NCBI GenBank assembly: GCA_964347475.1 | Contig: CAYFYY010000116.1 | Location: forward strand, 1 to 11,200 | Direction of reading: 5' to 3' | From: GCA-020356105 sp964347475 | GTDB lineage: Bacteria > Pseudomonadota > Alphaproteobacteria > UBA8366 > JADFVY01 | DNA: 11,200 nucleotides | Part shown: positions 1 through 6,167 of the stretch, one piece after another | Position numbering within the stretch: the stretch's first letter is position 1 | Layout of the letters: the number at the start of each line of letters is the position of its first letter | The notes under the pieces: generated by a model | What the model saw: the letters and a program-made list of their open reading frames with translations, nothing else | Told to the model about the DNA's origin: nothing | Database searches by the model: none | Made by a program: the position numbers and the translations under genes

Positions 1-534
1 CACCGGCGAGGTGTGGGTGCGCAGCACCATGCGGCTGCCGTCGTCCTTCTCCTTGAGGTAGAAGGTGTCGAACATCTGCCGCGCCGGATGCTCGGGCGGG
101 ATGTTGAGGGCGGTGAAGTTGTGGAAATCGTCCTCGATGTCCGGCCCCTCGGCGATCGCGTAGCCCATCTCGCCGAAGATGGCGACGACCTCGTCCATCG
201 TCTGGCTGATCGGGTGCAGCCGCCCGTCCGGCTGCGGCCGCGCCGGCAGGGTGACGTCGACCGATTCCTCTGCGAGCCGGGCATCAAGCTCGGCGTCCCG
301 CAGCACCGCCCTGCGAGCGTCAATCGCTTCGGACACCGCGTTTTTCAGGGCGTTGACCGCCTGTCCGCGTTCCCGCCGCCGGTCCGGTTCGATCTGGCCG
401 AGACCCTTCAGGAGATCGGTGATCCGCCCTTTCTTGCCCAGCAGCGAGACACGCAGATCCTCGAGCGCCGCCAATGAACCCGCCGATTCGACGGCCGCCA
501 GCATCTCGTCGCGCATTGACTCCAGGTCTTTCAT
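1..534 (-). CDS. pheS: Phenylalanyl-tRNA synthetase alpha subunit, N-terminal part (partial)
   Basis: Encodes the catalytic alpha subunit of the (alpha-beta)2 phenylalanyl-tRNA synthetase, which charges tRNA-Phe in the cytoplasm. The 178 codons present begin MKDLESMRDEML and include the N-terminal coiled-coil arm (about residues 1-90, rich in E, R and K) that contacts tRNA. The entry into the class II catalytic core follows, with PISQTMDEVVAIFGEMGYAI, then EGPDIEDDFHNFTALNIP and HPARQMFDTFYL, all PheS hallmarks. The reading frame is open to the left edge, so the rest of the gene lies beyond position 1. The ATG at 534-532 is preceded by GAGG (543-540) at 5 nt spacing. rplT ends 45 bp upstream, so pheS is very likely the last visible gene of the thrS-infC-rpmI-rplT-pheS cluster, with pheT expected next outside the window. 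Identification is by recognised family sequence. Confidence 0.96.
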   Translation of the reverse strand, partial: MKDLESMRDEMLAAVESAGSLAALEDLRVSLLGKKGRITDLLKGLGQIEPDRRRERGQAVNALKNAVSEAIDARRAVLRDAELDARLAEESVDVTLPARPQPDGRLHPISQTMDEVVAIFGEMGYAIAEGPDIEDDFHNFTALNIPPEHPARQMFDTFYLKEKDDGSRMVLRTHTSPV

Positions 535-542
535 CGGATCCT

Positions 543-564
543 CGCCGCCGCTCCTCCGGCGGCG
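543..564 (-). promoter_or_regulatory. GC-only hairpin between rplT and pheS with Shine-Dalgarno-like loop
   Basis: The arms 543-550 and 557-564 are perfect 8-bp inverted repeats made only of G and C. The 6-nt loop reads GAGGAG in the mRNA sense. The real pheS Shine-Dalgarno GAGG (543-540) starts at the last base of the stem. No U-run follows, so this is not a standard terminator. It may shape ribosome loading on pheS or act in processing of the polycistronic message; that role is inference. Confidence 0.4.
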
Positions 565-579
565 CTCCGCCCTCTCCCC

Positions 580-948
580 CTACTTCGCGGCGGCCGCCAG
601 CGCGTCGCGCGCCTGGCCGACGAGGGCCTCGAAGGCGGCCGGCTCGCTGACCGCGAGCTCCGCCAGGATCTTACGGTCGAGGTCGATCTCCGCCTTCTTC
701 AGGCCGTTGATGAACTGCGAATAGGTCATGCCGTGCTGCCGCGCGCCCGCATTGATGCGCTGGATCCACAGGCCGCGGAAATCGCGCTTGCGCGTGCGGC
801 GGTCGCGGTATGCGTATTGCAGGTTCTTCTCGACCCGCTGGACGGCGGCGCGGAACGTGTTCTTGGCGCGGCCGCGCGCCCCCTTGGCCAGCTTGATGAC
901 TTTCCTGTGACGGGCGTGCGTGGTAACGCCCCGCTTGACACGTGCCAT
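580..948 (-). CDS. rplT: Large ribosomal subunit protein bL20
   Basis: Ribosomal protein L20, an early 23S rRNA-binding protein needed for assembly of the 50S subunit. The 122-residue product starts MARVKRGVTTHARHRKVIKL, the basic extended N-terminal arm that threads into 23S rRNA. It continues with the globular helical C-terminal domain, including the conserved stretch RDFRGLWIQRINAGARQHGM and then YSQFINGLKKAEIDLDRKIL. The length is close to the usual 117-120, with a short Ala-rich tail. The ATG at 948 has AGGGAG (957-962) 8 nt upstream. It lies 20 bp after the rpmI stop, so the two are cotranscribed. In E. coli and Bacillus, free L20 represses its own operon by binding the leader mRNA; whether this happens here is not shown by the sequence. 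Confidence 0.97.
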   Translation of the reverse strand: MARVKRGVTTHARHRKVIKLAKGARGRAKNTFRAAVQRVEKNLQYAYRDRRTRKRDFRGLWIQRINAGARQHGMTYSQFINGLKKAEIDLDRKILAELAVSEPAAFEALVGQARDALAAAAK

Positions 949-968
949 GGTTCAAACTCCCTGCGAAC

Positions 969-1169
969 TCAGGCGTTGGGCAGATAGTTGCGCTTGACGA
1001 CCTTGGCGTCGCACGACGCCATGATCTGCGTGCCGCGGTTGGTCCGCTTCATCTTCTGCGGCCGCCGGCGCAGCATGTGGCTGAGGCCCGCGCTGTTGAA
1101 CCGCACCTTGCCCTTGGCGGTCAGGCGGAAGCGCTTCTTGGCGCTGCTCTTGGTCTTGATCTTGGGCAT
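969..1169 (-). CDS. rpmI: Large ribosomal subunit protein bL35
   Basis: Ribosomal protein L35, a small basic 50S protein. The 66-residue product starts MPKIKTKSSAKKRFRLTAKGK, an almost invariant L35 N-terminus, and contains HMLRRRPQKMKR in the middle and the VVKRNYLPNA ending. I chose the ATG at 1169 because it gives the family N-terminus and has AGGA (1176-1179) 6 nt upstream. The same frame stays open further upstream with ATGs at 1253, 1247 and 1229, but none has a Shine-Dalgarno and the extra residues are not part of the family. It is followed by rplT after 20 bp and separated from infC by 204 bp, which suggests its own transcription start. Confidence 0.97.
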   Translation of the reverse strand: MPKIKTKSSAKKRFRLTAKGKVRFNSAGLSHMLRRRPQKMKRTNRGTQIMASCDAKVVKRNYLPNA

Positions 1170-1316
1170 TTGATGTCCTTTCGTTGTGATTTGACACGCT
1201 CCGCTTCCGGCGCCGCACAGGCGGAACATGCGTTGGCGGCCGGGCATACCCATGAGGCCCGGGCGCGCCGTCGGGGCACGGGAGAAACGTCCGCGCCGCG
1301 CGGCCTTATAAACGCA
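1170..1316 (-). promoter_or_regulatory. Long leader region upstream of rpmI
   Basis: This is the only long non-coding gap inside the translation cluster. Read in the rpmI sense it contains several short GC-rich self-complementary stretches, such as CCGC-CTGT-GCGG near 1214-1225, then an A-rich segment carrying the rpmI ribosome binding site. In E. coli and Bacillus the equivalent mRNA carries L20-responsive control elements. I cannot match this leader to either known L20 leader structure by eye, so calling it an autoregulatory leader rests on position and length only. Confidence 0.3.
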
Positions 1317-1333
1317 GACGCGCCCCGACGCAA
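1305..1333 (-). promoter_or_regulatory. Candidate sigma-70 promoter for rpmI-rplT
   Basis: On the minus strand TTGCGT (1328-1333) is followed by exactly 17 nt and then TATAAG (1305-1310). The -10 element matches TATAAT at five of six positions and the -35 keeps the TTG core. Transcription would start near 1298 and give an rpmI leader of about 130 nt. The -35 box lies in the loop of the infC terminator-like hairpin, so the two signals share bases. This is a pattern match only. Confidence 0.3.
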
Positions 1334-1343
1334 GGGGCGCGTC
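1317..1343 (-). terminator. Hairpin terminator-like element after infC
   Basis: Arms 1317-1326 and 1334-1343 form a perfect 10-bp stem of mainly G-C pairs around a 7-nt loop. It begins 30 nt after the infC stop codon at 1374. In the infC sense the stem is followed by TGCGTTTATAA, a weak T-rich tail with no long U-run, so termination may be partial. The position suggests separation of infC from rpmI-rplT transcription. The stem is symmetrical, but there is no gene on the plus strand that would need it. Confidence 0.5.
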
Positions 1344-1373
1344 CGTGGCCGATTCATACCGTCCCGCGGCCGG

Positions 1374-1916
1374 CTACCGCGCCGGCGCCAGCACCATGAT
1401 CATCTGCCGGCCTTCCATGGTCGGCTCGTGCTCAACCTTGGCCTCGGTCTCGGTCTCCTCGCGAACACGTTGCAGCAGTTGCATGCCGAGTTCCTGATGC
1501 GCCATCTCGCGGCCGCGGAAGCGGATGGTCACCTTGACCTTGTTGCCCTCGCCGATGAACTTGTGCACCGCCTTCATCTTCACGTCGTAATCGTGGACGT
1601 CGATGTTGGGACGCATCTTGATCTCCTTGACCTCGATGGTCTTCTGCTTCTTGCGGGCCTCGCTCTTCTTCTTCTGCTCCTGGTACTTCAGCTTGCCGTA
1701 GTCCTGGATCTTGCACACGGGCGGATCGGCGTTCGGCGCCACCTCGACGAGGTCGAGGCCGGCCCGATCGGCCTTGTTCAGTGCGTCTTCGAGGGATACG
1801 ACACCGACCATCTCACCATCCTCATCGACGAGGCGTACCGGGTCGGCGGTGATCATTTCGTTGGCGCGTGGCCCTTCCCGTACAGGTGCCGCAACGCTTC
1901 GCGGTGGTCTGGCTAT
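1374..1916 (-). CDS. infC: Translation initiation factor IF-3, probable AUA start
   Basis: IF3 binds the 30S subunit, blocks premature joining of 50S and proofreads the start codon and initiator tRNA. The predicted 180 residues equal the length of E. coli IF3. The N-terminal domain spans about 1-78, with PVREGPRANEMI and DPPVCKIQDYGKLKYQEQKK. A Lys-rich linker helix follows (about 79-95), then the C-terminal domain with MRPNIDVHDYDVKMKAVHKF and VKVTIRFRGREMAHQELG, ending PTMEGRQMIMVLAPAR. No ATG, GTG, TTG or CTG lies in frame between the thrS stop and the conserved N-terminus. The only in-frame ATG (residue 21) would delete the conserved GPR segment. The in-frame ATA at 1916-1914 sits 5 nt after GAGGAGG (1928-1922), so I take it as the start. 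thrS ends 55 bp upstream. Confidence 0.95.
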   Translation of the reverse strand: MARPPRSVAAPVREGPRANEMITADPVRLVDEDGEMVGVVSLEDALNKADRAGLDLVEVAPNADPPVCKIQDYGKLKYQEQKKKSEARKKQKTIEVKEIKMRPNIDVHDYDVKMKAVHKFIGEGNKVKVTIRFRGREMAHQELGMQLLQRVREETETEAKVEHEPTMEGRQMIMVLAPAR

Positions 1917-1928
1917 TGAATCCTCCTC
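1914..1928 (-). promoter_or_regulatory. Strong ribosome binding site with AUA start codon of infC
   Basis: GAGGAGG (1922-1928 on the minus strand) lies 5 nt before ATA (1914-1916), which is in frame with IF3. The near-perfect Shine-Dalgarno fixes the start despite the rare codon. E. coli infC uses AUU, and IF3 discriminates against such codons and so represses its own synthesis. AUA should be read the same way. The site is visible in the sequence; the regulatory reading is inference from E. coli. Confidence 0.75.
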
Positions 1929-1971
1929 GGTTTGCTTGGCAAAAAACGATGCTCCCTGGGCCGGCGCCGCC

Positions 1972-3918
1972 CTACCGTCGACGGTCCGGCGGTGCCGATT
2001 CAGCGGTAAGTGTATGTAACGCCTCGTCCAGCGCAAGAATTTCGTGATTCTTGCCGCCGAGACGCCGCAGGGCGACCGTGCCGTCGGCGGCCTCGCGGGC
2101 CCCGACGACCAGGATGACCGGCACCTTGGCGACGCTGTGCTCGCGCACCTTGTAATTGATCTTTTCCGGGCGGGTGTCGAGCTCGACCCGCAGTCCGCCC
2201 TCGCGCAGCGTCCGGAACACGCGCGCCGCATAGTCGTCGGCATCGTTGGTGATGGTCGCGACGACCGCCTGGACCGGCGCCAGCCACAGCGGGAAGCGCC
2301 CGGCATACTGTTCGATCAGCACCCCGATGAAGCGCTCGAACGAGCCGAGGATCGCGCGGTGCAGCATGACGGGACGGTGCTTGGCGCCGTCCTCGGCGAC
2401 ATAGGCCGCATCGAGCCGCTCGGGCAGCACGAAATCGACCTGCAGGGTGCCGCACTGCCAGTCCCGCCCGATCGTATCCTTGAGCACGAATTCCAGCTTC
2501 GGGCCGTAGAACGCGCCCTCGCCCGGGTTCAGCGTGTAGTCCAGCCCGGCGGCCTTCGTCGCCTCGAGAAGCGCCGCTTCGGCCCGGTCCCAGACCGCGT
2601 CCTCGCCGGCGCGCACCGGCGGCCGGTCGGAGAACTTGACCGTCACGTCCTCGAACCCGAAGTCGCGGTAGATCGACATCAGCAGATCGCAGAACGCCTC
2701 GGTCTCGGAGGTGATCTGGTCCTCGGTGCAGAAGATGTGGGCGTCGTCCTGGACGAACGCGCGCACCCGCATCAGCCCGTGCAACGCGCCGGACGGCTCG
2801 TTGCGGTGGCACGAGCCGAACTCGGCCATGCGGACCGGCAGGTCGCGGTAGCTCTTGATGCCCTGGCGGAAGATCTGGACGTGTCCCGGGCAGTTCATCG
2901 GCTTCAGCGCCAGCATCTTGCGATTGCCGGAGCCGGCGGTGTCGGATTCGTCGACCTCGGCGATGAACATGTCGTCGCGGAACTTCTCCCAGTGGCCCGA
3001 CTTCTCCCACAGCGCCCGGTCGATCAGCTGCGGCGTCTTGACCTCGATATAGCCCGCCGCCTCGAGCCGGCGGCGCATGTAGTCCTGGCACACGCGGTAC
3101 AGGGTCCAGCCCTTCTCGTGCCAGAAGATGCTGCCCGCCGCCTCCTCCTGGATGTGGAACAGGCCCATCTCGCGGCCGAGCCTGCGATGATCGCGCTTTT
3201 CCGCCTCTTCAAGCCGGTGCAGGTAGGCCTTCAGCTCCTTCTCGTCGCGCCATGCGGTGCCGTAGATTCGCTGCAGCTGGGTGTTGCGCGCATCGCCGCG
3301 CCAGTAGGCGCCGGCCAGCTTCATCAGCTTGAACGCCTTGCCCAGCTTGCCGGTCGACGGCAGGTGCGGCCCGGTGCACAGGTCGAGCCACTCGCCCTGC
3401 CGGTAGATCGAGATGTCCTCGTCGCGCGGCAGCGTCTCGATATGCTCGGCCTTGAAGTGCTCGCCCTTGTCCGAGAAAAAGCGGATCGCCTCGTCGCGCT
3501 CCCAGACCTCGCGCGTGATCGGCTCGTTGCGGGCGACGATCTCGTGCATGCGCTTCTCGATGCGCTGAAGGTCGTCCGGCGTGAACGGCTCCTCACGGTA
3601 GAAATCGTAGTAGAATCCGTCCTCGATCGCCGGCCCGAACGTCACCTGGGTGTCGGGCCACAGCTCCTGCACCGCCTCCGCCATCACGTGCGCGGCATCG
3701 TGGCGCAACAGCTCCAGCGCCGCCGCGTGGTCGCGGGTGACGATCTCGACGCGGGCATCCCTGTCGATGACGTGGGCGAGGTCCTTCATCTCGCCGTCGA
3801 CGATCAGCGCCAGCGCCGCCTTGGCAAGGCCCGGTCCGATCGAAGCGGCCACGGCGGCCCCGTCGACCGGCGCGTCGAACTGGCGGACGCTGCCGTCCGG
3901 AAGCGTGATGCCTACCAT
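1972..3918 (-). CDS. thrS: Threonyl-tRNA synthetase
   Basis: Charges tRNA-Thr and hydrolyses mischarged Ser-tRNA-Thr. The 648 residues are full length (E. coli has 642). Domains in order: TGS domain (about 1-62, MVGITLPDGSVRQFDAP); editing domain with HDAAH (H73, H77) and CTGPH (C181, H185), the known editing pocket; class II catalytic core (about 245-540); anticodon-binding domain (about 545-648). The zinc ligands of the active site are present as C343 (MNCPGH), H394 (DDAHIF) and H520 (MLHRAI), and motif 2 is visible at 371-389 (HRNEPSGALHGLMRVRAFV). The ATG at 3918 gives the standard N-terminus. The ribosome binding site is poor, with no clear Shine-Dalgarno in the 20 nt before it. The frame stays open upstream to 4368, but that part is antisense to nothing conserved and overlaps the GT9 gene. 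infC follows after 55 bp. Confidence 0.98.
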   Translation of the reverse strand: MVGITLPDGSVRQFDAPVDGAAVAASIGPGLAKAALALIVDGEMKDLAHVIDRDARVEIVTRDHAAALELLRHDAAHVMAEAVQELWPDTQVTFGPAIEDGFYYDFYREEPFTPDDLQRIEKRMHEIVARNEPITREVWERDEAIRFFSDKGEHFKAEHIETLPRDEDISIYRQGEWLDLCTGPHLPSTGKLGKAFKLMKLAGAYWRGDARNTQLQRIYGTAWRDEKELKAYLHRLEEAEKRDHRRLGREMGLFHIQEEAAGSIFWHEKGWTLYRVCQDYMRRRLEAAGYIEVKTPQLIDRALWEKSGHWEKFRDDMFIAEVDESDTAGSGNRKMLALKPMNCPGHVQIFRQGIKSYRDLPVRMAEFGSCHRNEPSGALHGLMRVRAFVQDDAHIFCTEDQITSETEAFCDLLMSIYRDFGFEDVTVKFSDRPPVRAGEDAVWDRAEAALLEATKAAGLDYTLNPGEGAFYGPKLEFVLKDTIGRDWQCGTLQVDFVLPERLDAAYVAEDGAKHRPVMLHRAILGSFERFIGVLIEQYAGRFPLWLAPVQAVVATITNDADDYAARVFRTLREGGLRVELDTRPEKINYKVREHSVAKVPVILVVGAREAADGTVALRRLGGKNHEILALDEALHTLTAESAPPDRRR

Positions 3919-3986
3919 GGATAACGCATCTGCGGGATCGATCCAAGACAGTGAGGGCGGCCATCGGCCGCTCGTTGCGCCCTGAT
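3919..3986 (-). promoter_or_regulatory. Gap between GT9 gene and thrS with short GC hairpin
   Basis: The 68-bp gap holds a perfect 6-bp inverted repeat, GCGGCC and GGCCGC (3957-3971), with a 3-nt loop. In the transcript sense it is followed by CCCTCACTGTCTT, not a real U-run. I see no clear -35/-10 pair, so thrS may be read through from the glycosyltransferase genes or start inside the GT9 gene. In E. coli the thrS leader folds into an operator bound by ThrRS; this gap is too short to show a comparable tRNA-like fold. Confidence 0.25.
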
Positions 3987-4931
3987 CTAGCGCAAGCGCA
4001 AGGCTGCCGCAACCTCGGTAACCGGCAATTCGGCAAGATTCTCCTTGCGGACCATGACCACATAACGGCCGCGCGGCGCATCGCGGTCGCGCTCGACCGC
4101 CGGCGCCGTCAGCACCACGGACGGGCAGCCGACCGCCGCGATCAGGTGCATGATGCCGCTGTGGTTGCCGATCGCGACGCTGGCGCGCCGGGCCAGCGCC
4201 GCGACGTCGAACAGCGTGGTCTTCGCCGTCAGGTCCATGGCCTCCGGCGAGACCGCCGCGATCATCTGGTTGTCGGGTGCCTCCGGTCGGGTGCCGATGA
4301 TGACGGGCCGGCGGCCCTCGATGGCGATGCGCCGCGCGAGCTCGGCGAACGCGGCCACCGGCCAGCATTGCCCGCTGTCCGGCGCGATGCGGCCGGGGGC
4401 GATCAGCACGAAGCCGTCCTGCAGCCCGTAGCGACCGGCGAAATCACGGGTCAGCCAGGACAGGTCCGGCTGGGGAAGCTCGGTGATGCCGGCCTCGGCG
4501 AGCTGGCTTTCCGTCCGCTCGACATAGTGCTCCCGCGCCGGGCCGGCACCGCGGACCAGGCCGAGGAACCCGGTCCTGCCGCGCGACCATTCCGCCTTCG
4601 CGCCCCAGAAATCGCGCATCCAGAAGCGGTAGCGCGCGGTCCGTGCGGTGCTGTCGAGGTCGTAGACGCGGTCCAGCCCGGCGCGGCGCAGGCGGCGCAC
4701 CAGCTTCAGCACCTTGCCGACCCGTGCCCAGCGCGGCGCGCCGTCGTCCCAGACCTCGTCGAACCAGCCGCTCTTGCGCGCCAGCTCGGCGAACCGGCGC
4801 GTCGTCAGCAATATGATGTGGGCGCTGGTGTGGTGGTGGCGGATCGCATTGAACGCCTCGAACGCCAGTACGAATTCGGAGAAATCGCCCAGCTTGACGA
4901 CCAGAACGCGGCGGGCGGGCCGGGCGTTCAT
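3987..4931 (-). CDS. Glycosyltransferase family 9 protein (LPS heptosyltransferase-like)
   Basis: A 314-residue GT-B fold enzyme of the ADP-heptose:LPS heptosyltransferase family (GT9), expected at the cytoplasmic face of the inner membrane adding a sugar to LPS core or a related glycan. The N-terminal nucleotide-fold start RVLVVKLGDFSEFVLAFEAF (8-27) is typical and keeps the Asp (D16) after KLG. RVYDLDSTARTARY (88-101) and the acceptor-domain to donor-domain transition FVLIAPG (174-180) follow. The donor-site motif reads IGNHSGIMHLIAAVGCP (254-270), where most members have GND(S/T)GxMH, so residue 257 is His instead of Asp. There is no signal peptide. The ATG at 4931 overlaps the stop of the upstream GT4 gene as ATGA, implying translational coupling and a shared pathway. 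The exact sugar cannot be told from sequence; waaC, waaF or waaQ-type roles are all possible. Confidence 0.85.
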   Translation of the reverse strand: MNARPARRVLVVKLGDFSEFVLAFEAFNAIRHHHTSAHIILLTTRRFAELARKSGWFDEVWDDGAPRWARVGKVLKLVRRLRRAGLDRVYDLDSTARTARYRFWMRDFWGAKAEWSRGRTGFLGLVRGAGPAREHYVERTESQLAEAGITELPQPDLSWLTRDFAGRYGLQDGFVLIAPGRIAPDSGQCWPVAAFAELARRIAIEGRRPVIIGTRPEAPDNQMIAAVSPEAMDLTAKTTLFDVAALARRASVAIGNHSGIMHLIAAVGCPSVVLTAPAVERDRDAPRGRYVVMVRKENLAELPVTEVAAALRLR

Positions 4932-6112
4932 CCCGAATCGCCGGGCCCGACCGACGTCCGGTGCAGCAACTCGCGATAGACGTTGAGCGTCGCCGCGCAC
5001 ATCTTCGCCGTCGTGAAGCTCGACCGGATCCGACCGATCGCCCGGATCGCCAGCGCCTCGCGGGCCGCGGTGTCGAGGGCGAGCGCCTTGTCGAGGGCCG
5101 CGGCAAGGGCGACGGGATCCTCCGGCGGTACCAGCCAGCCCGTTACGTCCTCCTCGAGGATTTCCGGCGCGGCGCCGTGGCGCGGCGCGATCACCGGCTT
5201 GCCGATCGCCTGCGCTTCGGCGACCACGCGACCGAAGGCCTCCGGCTCGGTCGAGGCGGAAACGACGACGTCGGCGATCTTGTATGCGGCCGCCATGTCG
5301 CGGCAGGTGCCGACCAGATGCACCATGCTCTGCAGGCCGAGCCTGTGCACGAGCCCCTCGAGCTCGCGGCGATAGCCCTCGCGCCCGTCGCCGACGATGA
5401 GGCAGCGGAGCTGCCGGTCGCGCAACCGGGTCAGCGCCTCCAGCAGCACGCGGTGCCCCTTCCAGCGGGTCAGTCGTCCCGGCAGCATGACGACCGGGAC
5501 GCCATCCGGCAGGCGCCACTGTTCGGCGAGCTGGATGACCCGCGCCGCCGTCACCTTTTCCGGATCGAAGATCTCGGTGTTGACGCCGCGATGGATCAAC
5601 CGGATGGCCGCGGGGTCCACCTTCCTGTAATTGTCGATGATGTACCTGCGGATGAACTCCGATATGGCGATCACCCGCTCGCCGCGGGTCATCACCGAGT
5701 TGTACAGCCGCTTGAACGGCAGCCCGAAACCGTACGGCCCGTGCACGGTGGTCACGAAATGCACGCCGGTCCGCCGGGTCGCGAGCAGGGCGCTCCAGGC
5801 CGGCGCCCGGCTGCGCGCGTGGACGACGTCGACGCCGAACTCTCGGATGATCCACGCCAGGCGCCCGGCGTTCCGGTGGATGACGAAGGGGCTTTTCGAC
5901 TGCACGGGCATTTCGATGTGCCGCCCGCCGACGCGCGTCAGCTCGTGCACCATGGGCCCGCCGCTGGATGCGACGAGCGGGGTCCACCCGGCCCCGGCCA
6001 GCGCCGCGGCCATCTCCACCGTACCGCGCTCGACGCCGCCGCCGACCAGCGACGGCAGCACCTGCAGCACGACAGGCGCAACGGACACGCGGGTGCTTTC
6101 CGAAAATGCCAT
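4928..6112 (-). CDS. Glycosyltransferase family 4 protein
   Basis: A 394-residue retaining GT-B glycosyltransferase, probably transferring a sugar from an activated nucleotide donor to a lipid-linked or LPS acceptor at the inner membrane. The N-terminal domain carries the Gly-rich loop VLPSLVGGGVERGTVEMA (18-35) and VDVVHARSRAPAW (94-106), typical of GT4. The donor domain begins at VMLPGRLTRWKGH (208-220), with R213 and K218 in the phosphate-binding positions. It contains the EX7E motif E291-AFGRVVA-E299 followed by IGKPVIAPRHGAAPEIL. I chose the ATG at 6112 because the conserved region starts soon after. GGGAG lies upstream at a rather long 12-nt spacing, and the frame is open further up to 6292 over the divergent hydrolase gene. 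It overlaps the GT9 gene by 4 bp. Substrate is unknown. Confidence 0.9.
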   Translation of the reverse strand: MAFSESTRVSVAPVVLQVLPSLVGGGVERGTVEMAAALAGAGWTPLVASSGGPMVHELTRVGGRHIEMPVQSKSPFVIHRNAGRLAWIIREFGVDVVHARSRAPAWSALLATRRTGVHFVTTVHGPYGFGLPFKRLYNSVMTRGERVIAISEFIRRYIIDNYRKVDPAAIRLIHRGVNTEIFDPEKVTAARVIQLAEQWRLPDGVPVVMLPGRLTRWKGHRVLLEALTRLRDRQLRCLIVGDGREGYRRELEGLVHRLGLQSMVHLVGTCRDMAAAYKIADVVVSASTEPEAFGRVVAEAQAIGKPVIAPRHGAAPEILEEDVTGWLVPPEDPVALAAALDKALALDTAAREALAIRAIGRIRSSFTTAKMCAATLNVYRELLHRTSVGPGDSG

Positions 6113-6167
6113 GTTTCGCTTATTCTCCCAGAGCACGCGCGCCCCGCCTTTCGATCGGACATACCAA

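Noticed and set aside
1170..1253. In-frame 28-codon extension of rpmI with ATGs at 1253, 1247 and 1229
   Set aside because: L35 proteins start MPKIKT as at 1169, which has its own good Shine-Dalgarno. None of the upstream ATGs does.
1941..1946. T6 run on the minus strand between thrS and infC as a terminator tail
   Set aside because: No stable stem lies directly before it. The nearest GC-rich pairing ends about 11 nt too far upstream.
1974..1985. Perfect 12-bp palindrome ACCGTCGACGGT at the end of thrS
   Set aside because: It lies within the last thrS codons, is easily formed by chance in GC-rich coding DNA, and has no second copy in the window to suggest an operator.
1374..2306. Long minus-strand frame that would extend IF3 upstream into thrS
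   Set aside because: The extra residues overlap thrS in another frame and are not part of IF3. The strong Shine-Dalgarno and ATA at 1916 explain the start.
2044..3924. Plus-strand open frame of 626 codons spanning nearly all of thrS on the opposite strand
   Set aside because: It is antisense to a full, clearly conserved synthetase. Its translation is rich in Arg, Leu, Asp and His repeats typical of GC-rich mirror frames, and no family is recognisable.
3919..4368. Upstream extension of the thrS frame
   Set aside because: It overlaps the GT9 gene in another frame, has no start with a ribosome binding site, and the TGS domain begins at the ATG at 3918.
3951..4979. Plus-strand open frame of 342 codons opposite the GT9 gene
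   Set aside because: Mirror frame of a real GT9 gene with ATGA coupling on the minus strand; composition artefact of high GC.
6113..6167. Promoter boxes in the gap between the GT4 gene and the hydrolase
   Set aside because: AT-rich bits such as TATTCT and AATAAG are present, but no partner -35 lies at a sensible distance on either strand.
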